A stretch of 15,173 nt of DNA from Cudoniella acicularis. Its lineage: Eukaryota > Ascomycota > Leotiomycetes > Helotiales > Helotiaceae. Below are positions 1 through 8,003 of this stretch, piece by piece. Within the stretch, counting starts at the first letter, position 1; the number at the start of each line of letters is the position of its first letter. Below the pieces are notes generated by a model. That model was not told the DNA's origin. It made no database searches and was given only the letters and a program-made list of their open reading frames with translations. Made by a program: the position numbers and the translations under genes. The stretch lies in assembly GCA_013054445.1 (NCBI GenBank), contig JAAMPI010001383.1, positions 1-15,173 on the forward strand, given 5' to 3'.

Positions 1-190
1 TTAAGACAGCTGTCCTTCCTATATCTAGCTTCTTCCCTTCTTCGTCGATAATTCTAAGAACAGAGAGTACTACTTGATTTGCACTGCTTGCGTACGCTGT
101 GACAGAATGCGCTGTAGCTGCGCTGCAGCCGAAGTCCGCCCGGGCCACATGACTAGTCGCGTGACTATCACGTGGCTTCGGCTGATGACA
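1..190 (-). mobile_element. Possible LTR of a retroelement, cut by the window edge
   Basis: Read on the minus strand, position 190 begins with TGTCATCAGCCGAAGCCACG, a TG-start followed by a GC-rich block with CACGTG-like palindromes and a GCCGAAG/CTTCGGC inverted pair. It then runs into purine-rich sequence up to the window edge. This matches the layout of fungal LTR 5' ends (U3), and it lies against an AT-rich degraded island. The other end, the primer-binding site and any target duplication are outside the window, so this could be a solo LTR, the 5' LTR of an element lying to the left, or another repeat. No coding sequence is visible. Confidence 0.35.
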
Positions 191-199
191 CGGACCTCC

Positions 200-850
200 G
201 ACGCTATCGCATTACATTTTTATTATAGATTTAATTAAAGAAAATCAGTTTCTATAAATTAAGAGTGTTTAGTAAAGGAGTATATTTTAAGCTTACTTAA
301 TCTATATTATTAGTTTTAAACTAGTATTAGAATAATACTATAAAATATAGACTAGCTTAAACAAAGTTAATCTAAGCTATTTACTATAAATATTTTATAT
401 TCTTTTTATCTATATAACTTTTAAAGACCTATTAGAAGGTCTCCTATTTTTATTTTTTTATAGAAAATTATTTTAGATTAGATATAAAGAAAAATTAATA
501 GATATCTAACTATTATATATACTACTCTTACTTACTTTTAAAATATAGGTAGTTTTATAAATTTATTAACAAAATAATATTAATAATCTATACTAAATAA
601 AACTAGTAAAAAGGAATTTAATAATATTACTAGGAGAGTTATAGGTTTCTAATACTATCCTCGTAGATTAGTAGATGACAATGTTTAACATTAGAATGGG
701 TATCTACTATCTAGGCAATTAAAAAGAAATTAACTCTTATTATACTCACTTTCGTATCTCCTCTATACTAAAACGGCACACTTTCAGCTACTAGACTCTT
801 CAAATTTAATAATTCTCTCTCCCTGTCTTTGGCTATCTGTAATCTTTAAG
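200..850. repeat. AT-rich, RIP-like degraded island
   Basis: This stretch is strongly AT-rich and dominated by TA-containing words (tata, ttaat, taaag). No usable reading frame exists on either strand. Composition changes abruptly at about 215 and fades back near 780-850. Such islands in filamentous ascomycetes are usually transposon copies mutated by repeat-induced point mutation. No element type can be recognised. It ends at the stop codon of the SesA-like gene, so that gene's 3' UTR lies in the island. Confidence 0.6.
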
Positions 851-1718
851 CTAATTAAAAGCACCTTCACCAGCAATCCCGTTAACTTGAACGCCGCCTT
901 TGCCGCTAGCTTTGGGTCGTAAGATGTGAAAGTTTGTCCTAACTACTACTGCTGAATCCACTGCATAAATTCCATTGACTTGGTTTTTTCCCTTTTCGCA
1001 GAGGGGGTCCTCCACCTTGATTGTGTTGTTTCCTTCTGCTGCAGCCATCACTAAATCAGGGCTTGGTATATCAGTCATTTCTGTATCGGAGCTTTCCTTG
1101 TCGAGTGACTCGTTCTTAGGAACAGGATTGGAGTTCGTGGAGGTTGGCGCCGGAGACGGCTATATCGATTGTCAGCAGTGCGCTCTACACGGCACCGTCA
1201 GTTGAACTTACTAGGAGGTGGTCTCGAGGAATCCTTTTGCTCGATTCTACAGACATGTCTGAACCTGCTATTTTGACTTCGCGCCGAACGTCGTGAAGAA
1301 GTTCTGTTTGCACTGTAGTGAGACACAAAGACAATCCAGTCTTTTCTCTCTCAAGACTCTGCAAAGCTGCAAGAATCTGTTTCTCCTTCCTGCCTTTCAG
1401 CAATTTCCAATACCTTCGTCGGAATGAAGGCTGTGTGTATTCACCCAGAACCTTGACCAGGAGATCTCGAAGGTCAAAAGCTCGGGAAATCGTATGATTA
1501 AGTTGAGTAAAGACGATTGTCGTATGTAAGGAGTGAGTTTCCTGAATGTGAAGAATGATATCGATGAGACGTTTGATGCTAGAAGCGTGTTGTTGGATCC
1601 TCTCCGGAGCTTTCTTGAGTCTCTCATGTATATCCGATAGGAAAGAAGCAGCCTTCACTGCATATACAGCAATCTGGGCTGCGCTTGCCAGGCCGCCCAA
1701 TATTTCTAAGCCGGACAT
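851..1718 (-). CDS. SesA-like (NACHT-N/PF17107-type) protein with amyloid-like C-terminal tail
   Basis: Two exons, complement(851..1159, 1212..1718), give 271 residues. The 52-bp intron has donor GTAAGT, branch CTGAC and acceptor ATAG, and keeps phase 0. The start is the ATG at 1716-1718 (A at -3), giving MSGLEILGG, the usual start of this family; upstream in-frame codons lack an ATG. Residues 1-145 are helical and amphipathic, with the family-like block around RYWKLLKGRKEKQIL and LEREKTGLSLCLTTV. This domain is found at the N-terminus of fungal NLR/STAND proteins and in stand-alone candidate cell-death effectors. Residues 150-211 are a Ser/Pro/Thr/Asn-rich linker. Residues 212-271 form a Gly/Asn/Val-rich tail with two repeats, each reaching QVNGI, resembling HRAM/sigma-type prion-forming tails. 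It is divergent from the WSC gene, which carries a related motif. Predicted role: cytosolic effector of incompatibility or cell death, inferred from family. The domain call is firm; the amyloid call is tentative. Confidence 0.85.
854..1033 (-). other. Two-repeat amyloid-like tail of the SesA-like protein
   Basis: Residues 212-271 of the SesA-like protein. Repeat 1 (217-232, bases 971-1018) is KVEDPLCEKGKNQVNG. Repeat 2 (251-263, bases 878-916) is PKASGKGGVQVNG and is followed by IAGEGAFN at the C-terminus. Both have a proline, then a Gly/Lys-rich turn, then QVNGI. Two pseudo-repeats are what a two-rung beta-solenoid prion fold such as that of HET-s needs. The end, GKG..V..NG..GEGAFN, also has a Gly/aromatic pattern like the HET-s prion domain end. 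This is pattern resemblance only; no structure or profile search supports it here. Confidence 0.5.
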
Positions 1719-2374
1719 GGTTATCTTTTGGTCCAAACCGTTAGAAATTTTGGGATACCGGTTCAAGGAGAATCAGTCTCCCTTTCTCATGATCAATTTT
1801 TAAGTGCAGCTGGGTCCTTTTTACAGGGTTAGATATGCTTATACCGCCTGATCATTTCTGCCGCCCTCACTCGCCGCACGAACGAGGCTCTGCTAGACTT
1901 TGCAATAGGCTGTGCATCGTGCAGCGGGCCCTGGTAAGAGAGCCAACTTTTGCCGTGCCACACGGCCAATGAGTTTAATATCCGAGAAATGGAAACTTCA
2001 GACGCGTATTATGGTCACTCTTTTTGGATGAATACCGTATTGGATTGATTGTGGCTGTGACTCTGAGAGATCCTGAGGCAATCGGAAAAAGAAGCTTAGT
2101 AGGTAGCCAAGCCAGTTTCCCAATGGGTTGGTTCCCTCAGAATCGGATCTCCAACCTTGAGAACGCGCTTTGGGGCGGATAGGGGGCGTAAGACTTTTCC
2201 CATCTGAACTCAGCCTTCGGCCGTATCCTCATGTGAAAAGATTACATGAGCTGCCAAGCAAGATTTACAAGGTACCCATGCACATACTAATTTTCCCATC
2301 CCTTATGATAAACGACGGAATTCTTCGCATCACATATCATAAGGTATGATCTTCGTCCGTTGATTCTGAAGCTC
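1719..2374. promoter_or_regulatory. Shared divergent promoter region between SesA-like and WSC genes
   Basis: 656 bp separate the two head-to-head start codons with no credible coding sequence between them. A CCAAT box lies at 1966-1970 and an inverted one (ATTGG) at 2039-2043, either of which could serve both genes. No clear TATA box is seen. The arrangement suggests, but does not show, co-regulation. Confidence 0.5.
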
Positions 2375-3342
2375 ATGAACATGGTGCCAATGGGCGACAA
2401 TTCGCCCTCCCCAGCGACTAAAGTCGACAACCCGACTGCCCATGAGAACGCGATTCAGATTAACGGGTCTGCAGGAGCTATCAGGCCGACAACAAATCAT
2501 ACCCAATACACTTCTTATTTTTCGTTGGTTTTTGGAGTTAGGAGTAAAAGTAAATGCATCCATTACTCAATCAAAACGAGCTCTCACAGAAGCGATATCT
2601 GACAATGAAACTATTTTAGACACCGAAACTCACACAGATGATGGATTTGATGGTGAGGTTAGCCGGGCTAGGCCTTTTGCCACCAGGTCCCATCGGCAAA
2701 GATCCAAAATCAGGACCCTTCTGGATACCAGGTGGAAGAAATCTATCGCAATAACCTTGGGCTTGTTGCTATCCAGTCCTGTTATTGTTCTGCCACTTTA
2801 CTTTCATGGAGATCTTACGGATAGAGGGTCAGAATATCACGTCACCACAGATCTGAGAGATTAACATTGAGTACTTTCTAAAGCGTTATAGGTCTTCAAC
2901 CTCAGGATCAACAAATTACACGAATGCGGCTACGTTTCTTACACCAACTGGAATCCAATGGGACTATGATGGCTGTTGGCAGGATAACAACTGGGCTGTT
3001 CTTCAGGGGGCCAACTTAACATATGGCATCTTGAATGGATTCTCGCTCAATTTGCCGAACAATATGACGAATGAGAGATGCGCAGATGCTTGTAGAACCT
3101 ACCAGTTCTTCGGGACAGAGTATTGTTAGTTTCAAATCCTTTTCTATATATTATACCACAGTCTCATTCAAAGGCTAATATTTTACTTGTGCAATCTAGC
3201 GTCCCAGTGTAACTGTGGAGATGAGATCCTTCTTTCAGCAAGTCTTTTCAGGGAGACAAACTGCAATATAACATGCAGTGGTAAAAATTCGGAAATATGT
3301 GGTGGTATTGGGAATATGAGCATATACCGTAAAAAGAATTGA
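2375..3342 (+). CDS. Type II membrane protein: cytosolic amyloid-like motif, TM helix, extracellular WSC domain
   Basis: Four exons, join(2375..2549, 2620..2827, 2892..3124, 3200..3342), keep frame and give 252 residues. Introns: 2550-2619 (GTAAAT, branch CTGAC, TTTTAG), 2828-2891 (weak donor GTCAGA, TTATAG) and 3125-3199 (GTTAGT, branch CTAAT, TCTAG). Donor 2544 instead of 2550 would remove two residues. Possible ATGs are at 2375, 2381 (best context) and 2390. Residues 16-31 hold KVDNPTAHENAIQING, matching the tail of the divergent SesA-like protein. A basic stretch (81-99) precedes the TM helix (100-120), so by the positive-inside rule the N-terminus is cytosolic. The WSC domain (153-249) has eight cysteines, including DGCW, RCADAC, QCNCGD, NCNITCSG and EICGG, and the outer part has several N-glycosylation sequons. 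WSC domains bind glycans and occur in cell-wall sensors. Predicted role: surface sensor of the pair (inference). An optional 50-bp 3' intron (3329-3378) would replace the last four residues with a short tail. Confidence 0.75.
2420..2467 (+). other. Short motif shared with the SesA-like protein tail
   Basis: Residues 16-31 of the WSC protein align without gaps to residues 217-232 of the SesA-like protein: K-V-[DE]-[DN]-P-x7-Q-[VI]-N-G. Six of 16 positions are identical and three more are conservative. The motif lies on the predicted cytosolic side of a membrane protein, at its N-terminus, while the partner copy lies at a C-terminus. This is the mirrored layout used by known fungal receptor/effector amyloid pairs. 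The match is short and has not been tested statistically. Confidence 0.5.
2742..2804 (+). other. Transmembrane helix of the WSC protein
   Basis: Residues 100-120 are continuously hydrophobic (SIAITLGLLLSSPVIVLPLY plus F) and follow a strongly basic segment ending in RWKK. With no signal peptide before it, this is a signal-anchor giving N-in/C-out topology. Confidence 0.75.
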
Positions 3343-4809
3343 GAAATAGTGGTAATAAATTCACTTCACCTAATACAGAGGAAGTTGTCCAGGGCAGGAT
3401 TAGTATCAGTTGAACTCAACCAAAGAGAGCTGTGAGGATATGGATGTGACCTCTCTGAAGCATGGGTCTGGTACTTCCTTTTGCTTTCTACTATTTATAT
3501 GGCTAGCTCTTTGAGTTGCCTTTTGAACAAGTGATATTTATTTGAATTATTTTGAATTCGAATTTTAAATCTCTGTCAATTCAATTGTTTGATCAAATGA
3601 TTAATGTGAAGAATTAGGTAGAGAAAGATGGAGCAAGCTTGTTAGCTACTTCTAAAGTAAGATAATATCAGTTCACCTGCTAGACTTCTGTATGAATTTT
3701 ATTACTTTCAAAATGTCTTTGCTTCTCAAGTCGAGCTGCCGCTGAATTCGGAATTCATAACTTTCTTAAATGAACGAGATCTCTTTCTTTATACACATTG
3801 AACAATAAAAGTGACCAAACCGTCTAGCAATTCCGCTACTCTTTGTGATGTCATAGGTTAGCTGACGGATAGGCCAAAACTACTTACGAGTTAGCCAACG
3901 CCTATTCGAGAGCCACTACCAGTACAGCGCAGCAGCTTTAGAATACTATTCTTTGTTCGTTTATTGTTCTCAGCCATTTAAATTCGTTTTTCGAATTTTT
4001 TTCAAGTGAATACGAAGGGTTTAATGCTCGGGCTTTTTCACAGTCTTTTCGTTCCGGTACTTGACTCTTAAACAGTATTATTTCAATAATTTTCCTAAAA
4101 CATCGAAAGAAAATCCTGATTGATTTAGAAAAGAATGGTATAAAGATAAGGAAATATTTTGAGCAAGTTGTTTTATCAAATGATATGTATTTTTACTGTA
4201 CCGAAGTCACAAATATTTTGAAGTGTTTAAGTGATTTAACGTTCGCATTATACTAAATCTACTTCGTTGCACGGTGACGGTTACATTGTTACATTGTTAC
4301 ATAAAAGTTAGTAACGGCTACAAAGTATCACCCTAGTCGCCCAAATTTAGTAGCATCAAATTATCCGTTATTTTCACCTGGAATCGACAAGTTGTTGAAA
4401 TCCAAAGGCCGCTTGCTGGGAAGGCGCGAAGGAGAAACAAAAACAACCTAGCGCTTGCATTAGTGAGTGGATGGGGTTCGGCGACGCCGGCCACAAGTGA
4501 TCAGCCCAAATCAGCCTTCCGACGCCTGAATCCCTGTCGGCCTCATCCCCCCAAAACTATCAGAATGTTGGTTGCACCCATTATTCAGTAAACCAACAAT
4601 TAAGCTGCATGGATTGCCGAACGATGCCGATGAAGGTGGAAGGGCACAGCCATCCTTCAAACACTAATGTCCTCGACGGGGGACCTCCCCATTCTCACCA
4701 ATTTATCAGTTCATTTGTTACTTTAATACTTCTCTGCAATTACGAATTCCACAATTCCTGCTTTATTTCAATTTTGGTTCATTGGTTTTCTTAGCAAAGG
4801 TCATTGAAA
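3343..4809. other. Intergenic region with 3' UTR, short tandem repeat, and promoter/5' UTR of the GTPase gene
   Basis: About 1.45 kb without a credible gene on either strand. The first 200 bp hold the 3' end of the WSC gene. From 3540 to 4250 it is AT-rich but not RIP-like. A short tandem repeat lies at 4280-4302. From about 4420 the sequence is more GC-rich and ends in a pyrimidine-rich stretch (4700-4795) typical of a fungal 5' UTR, leading to the GTPase ATG at 4810. A 61-codon plus-strand frame at 4609-4794 lies inside this leader; it has no recognisable features. Confidence 0.6.
4280..4302 (+). repeat. Short tandem repeat, unit GTTACATT, almost three copies
   Basis: GTTACATT occurs twice in full and once less one base, head to tail. 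It lies about 500 bp upstream of the GTPase start codon. It could be replication slippage or a protein-binding repeat; nothing more can be said. Confidence 0.7.
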
Positions 4810-7800
4810 ATGCCAAACCCAGTTATGAGACAGCACGGCGAAGGTAGCGGTTCGTCAAGTCTGCTCCAGGCGCCCTTGCCCACCCGACCAGCACCGGGAG
4901 CTTCCTCCGCTACGAACGAGAACAATGACCGAAACATTCGAAATGCGATGCAGGAAGGTAGAGAGATCAGCGGAACCCTAGCCGATCTTTTGAGCCAGAG
5001 TTCCTTGGCAGACAATAGGGAATCGAATATCCACCAGGTTTTGTCACTCGCGGAAGAGCTTCGAAACTACCAGTCACCAGTCGAGTTTACGATAGGCTTG
5101 GTTGGCGATTCTGGTGTTGGTAAGTAAGAATTCTGTGATGAGGTTATGTAACTGACACTTTAGTAGGCAAAAGCAGTCTGATTAATTCTTTGCTTGATCG
5201 AGAAGGACTCGCAAAGACGGTAAGTTACTCCGCTGCACTGGTTTGAAGAAATCTAACGAAGAATAGTCTGGGAATGGAAGAGCTACTACGTCGGTGGTGA
5301 CCGAGTACCGAAAAAAGCGAGATACCGACAATGTTGATTATACTGTCGAAATCGAGCGGCTTGGGAATCGAGAAATGGATGATTTATTGCGACAAAGCGT
5401 CTTGGACTACAGACGATACCACCTTCGAGACCAGAGCGACGCAGAAGAATCCGAGAGTGCGGAAGTAGAACAACTTAGGTTGAAAGCAAAATTGGCCTGG
5501 GATACTCTCACAGCGGTATTTTCGGATCGAGACGAATGCACCGAAGTGCGATTTCAAAATGCAGGCATTCCGACCGAAGAAATAACACGAATGGTGCTTG
5601 GATGGAAGGATCGAATAATTTGGCCTGCTGCATTTAATGCTTCCACCGCTGTCCTCACAGTGGACAATGCGCCGGACTGCGCGGATCGTATTGAGGAAAT
5701 CATGGGGGAGTGGATGTGGCCGTTTATCAAAGTCGCTCGGTATGTAATAATGTCCATTCTTGTCACAAGAACTGACCTCGTTGCCCAGTATCTACCTCGA
5801 CACTGAAGTATTGCATAACGGAATCGTACTCGTCGACCTGCCTGGTAAGTGCACTCCTGAAACATGAGCTGTGTCTTCCGTGAATAAACACTTATTGTAC
5901 AAGGTTTTCGGGATGTGAATTCTGCAAGAGTCAGAGTGGCAGAGATAAGATTGTACCAGTGCGATGAAATTTTCATCGTTACTGGTATTGGGCGTGCAGC
6001 GACAAATCAAGGGGTAGAAGACTTGGTCGTTCGGCAGCTAGGAAAGAACTTCAATGGGCTTAAAAGATCGCAAGGAGTAGCTATCATTTGCACCAAATCA
6101 GAGGTTTGTGAAACAACAAGGTTCTATACTTCGCACAAACTGCTAACAAATACAGGATCTGGGAGAACCATCTGATATTTTGCGAGATGTCCAGCATACA
6201 AACGAGTTCAATCCTGAGAGAATGACGAGCCTTCAACATCAGATAGAGGAAGCAAGAGAGGAAGGCGAACCATGGGAGGACCTGGCTGCAATGTATGAAC
6301 CTCGGACCCTTATTTTGTGGTTTATGCTTACTGGAGATAGACGAAAGGGCCTTTTTATGTCAGCTCGCAACGAACATGTGAAAAGACATCTCCAGAGACA
6401 CTACGCAGCTCAAAGGCGCATACGAACAATCAGCGTGTTCTGTGTATCAAACACACTTTACAACAGAGCAACAAATGAGCGGATTCGCATTAGTGAAAGT
6501 ATTCGGAATCGCCGCCGCTCGTTCAATATCGACGACAGGAATTCAGCAGCAGAGAAAAAGCTTCAAAGCTCGGGTATCCCTGAGCTACAAAATTTTGTCA
6601 AACGAATTCCGTCGGAGTCTCAAGTTAAAGAGACGAGACATTTTCTCGAGACACGATTGTTAACTTTGCTTGAGAAGACCAACATGTGGCTCAGCGCCAG
6701 TGTTCCAGAGATGGCGGCGAGCCAACCAGCTGCACCGGGGTTTGTCCAGGAGCTGCAATCAGATTTAAAGACGGTAAGACATTTTTCTCTGAGACCAAAC
6801 ATAAGCTAACTCAAATGTTAGAAATTTGACACGTCCGTCGAGAAAAGCCACGCGGAGCTGAACCATGCCAAAACGCAAATGCTGCAGCGACCTCTCAGTC
6901 CGACCCCGTTTCGATTTACTACATCAGAAGTACGCTGATATTGGTATAGCACAGGGAATGCTTAGGTGGGAAAATTCAGCGCTCGTTGCAGCTTCGAGGT
7001 GGGAAAGAGTATGTGTCTAAAATCCTTGTCTGTAGGAAAATCATAACTAAAAAATCACAGTGGAATTCTGGTATTACCATTTTTCAAACACTAGTCACGA
7101 TCCCTCACTGACCGAATAATAGCAACATTTCGGGCGTTCTGGAACCAAGATGGCGCCCATGCAACGGCCAACAAGTCATGGACCAACTGGAACGAAGAGA
7201 TCATAAAGGCAATGGTGGATGATATCCAACCAACTGAAGAACTCTTTCGCACTGAAAGTGAAAAGATATTCAAGACTCTGAGCGAGTCGACAGACCAAGG
7301 GCTTTCTGCGTTACCTCTTAGACTCGGTGGTATGTTTATGAATGAATTGTCCTTGAGATTGTTGAAGTTAACCAAAACAGAACACCGCGGTGTGAATAAT
7401 TTCACAGACACCTTCCCCCGACGGCAGAGAAGCCTAGAGTACGAAATTGAAACTGTTACCGATTGGTTCTTTGATGAGCTTCAGTAAGTTGCATCACCAC
7501 GTATGATTACCAACTGAAAATCTAATTCTCGTTATTCAGGACAATATTCCACGACCTCTTGAGAACTCATGGAACCTCTTACGTCATGCACTGCATGAAA
7601 CCCATGTACGACGAGATCGACTCGGGACCGGAATAACGCAACGGCGCATTAGTCGTCTAAAATTGCAAATCAGTGGTGATCGCAATAACCCAAAACTCTT
7701 CAAGGTTATCAGGGACTTGTTCATCGCTGCGATGTCGGCATTGCTAGATGATACGAAAGACAAGTTTCAAGAGGCGGTGGATAAATGCTATGCGGATATT

Positions 7801-7947
7801 GAGAATGATCTTGAGCTTGTGAGAGGAGAGGAAGCTCCACCTTCGAACGAAGAGGTCTTGACAGGATTGTTATTCGACGCTTTGGATGAAGCTCAGAGGA
7901 AGAGGGAAGCTGTTTTGAGAGAATTTGAAGCTGGGCTCAGGGGTTAG
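4810..7947 (+). CDS. SLIP-GC (NUGGC)-like large GTPase of the dynamin superfamily; possible 3' frame lesion
   Basis: Exons inferred: 4810-5119, 5167-5219, 5267-5739, 5789-5844, 5904-6103, 6156-6773, 6822-6897, 6950-7008, 7061-7070, 7123-7483 and 7540-7947. The ten introns are 47-59 bp, nearly all with GTAAGT-like donors and CTRAC-like branches. The start ATG has A at -3. The P-loop GDSGVGKSS begins at residue 99 and is split by intron 1; TTSVVTEY (128-135) is the G2/switch region; VLVDLPG (to 298) is G3; CTKSED (from 360) is the G4-like motif. The rest is helical, as in dynamin stalks, with the family block WNSATFRAFWNQDG and WNEEIIKAMVDD. Expected length is about 874 residues. The frame breaks near 7632: either one base is missing or a 47-bp intron (7606-7652) is removed, giving 858 residues. 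These proteins are predicted to hydrolyse GTP; their role in fungi is not established. Its stop is 56 bp from the stop of the convergent HET pseudogene. Confidence 0.8.
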
Positions 7948-8003
7948 GATATTGACTATTTGAATAATGTAAGAGCTTCCTGAATATGACTTGGTGTTTA
8001 CCA

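Noticed and set aside
1397..1627. Minus-strand frame overlapping the SesA-like gene.
   Set aside because: It is a shifted-frame shadow; the family match lies in the other frame.
2360..2602. The 2360 frame as a separate small protein.
   Set aside because: It starts at TTG, and a good donor with an excellent branch and acceptor joins it to the TM/WSC exons in phase.
4609..4794. A 61-codon plus-strand frame before the GTPase.
   Set aside because: It lies in the pyrimidine-rich leader and looks like 5' UTR; no family features.
5554..5976. Minus-strand frame of 140 codons over the GTPase exons.
   Set aside because: It runs across exons and introns of the opposite-strand GTPase, whose motifs are clear.
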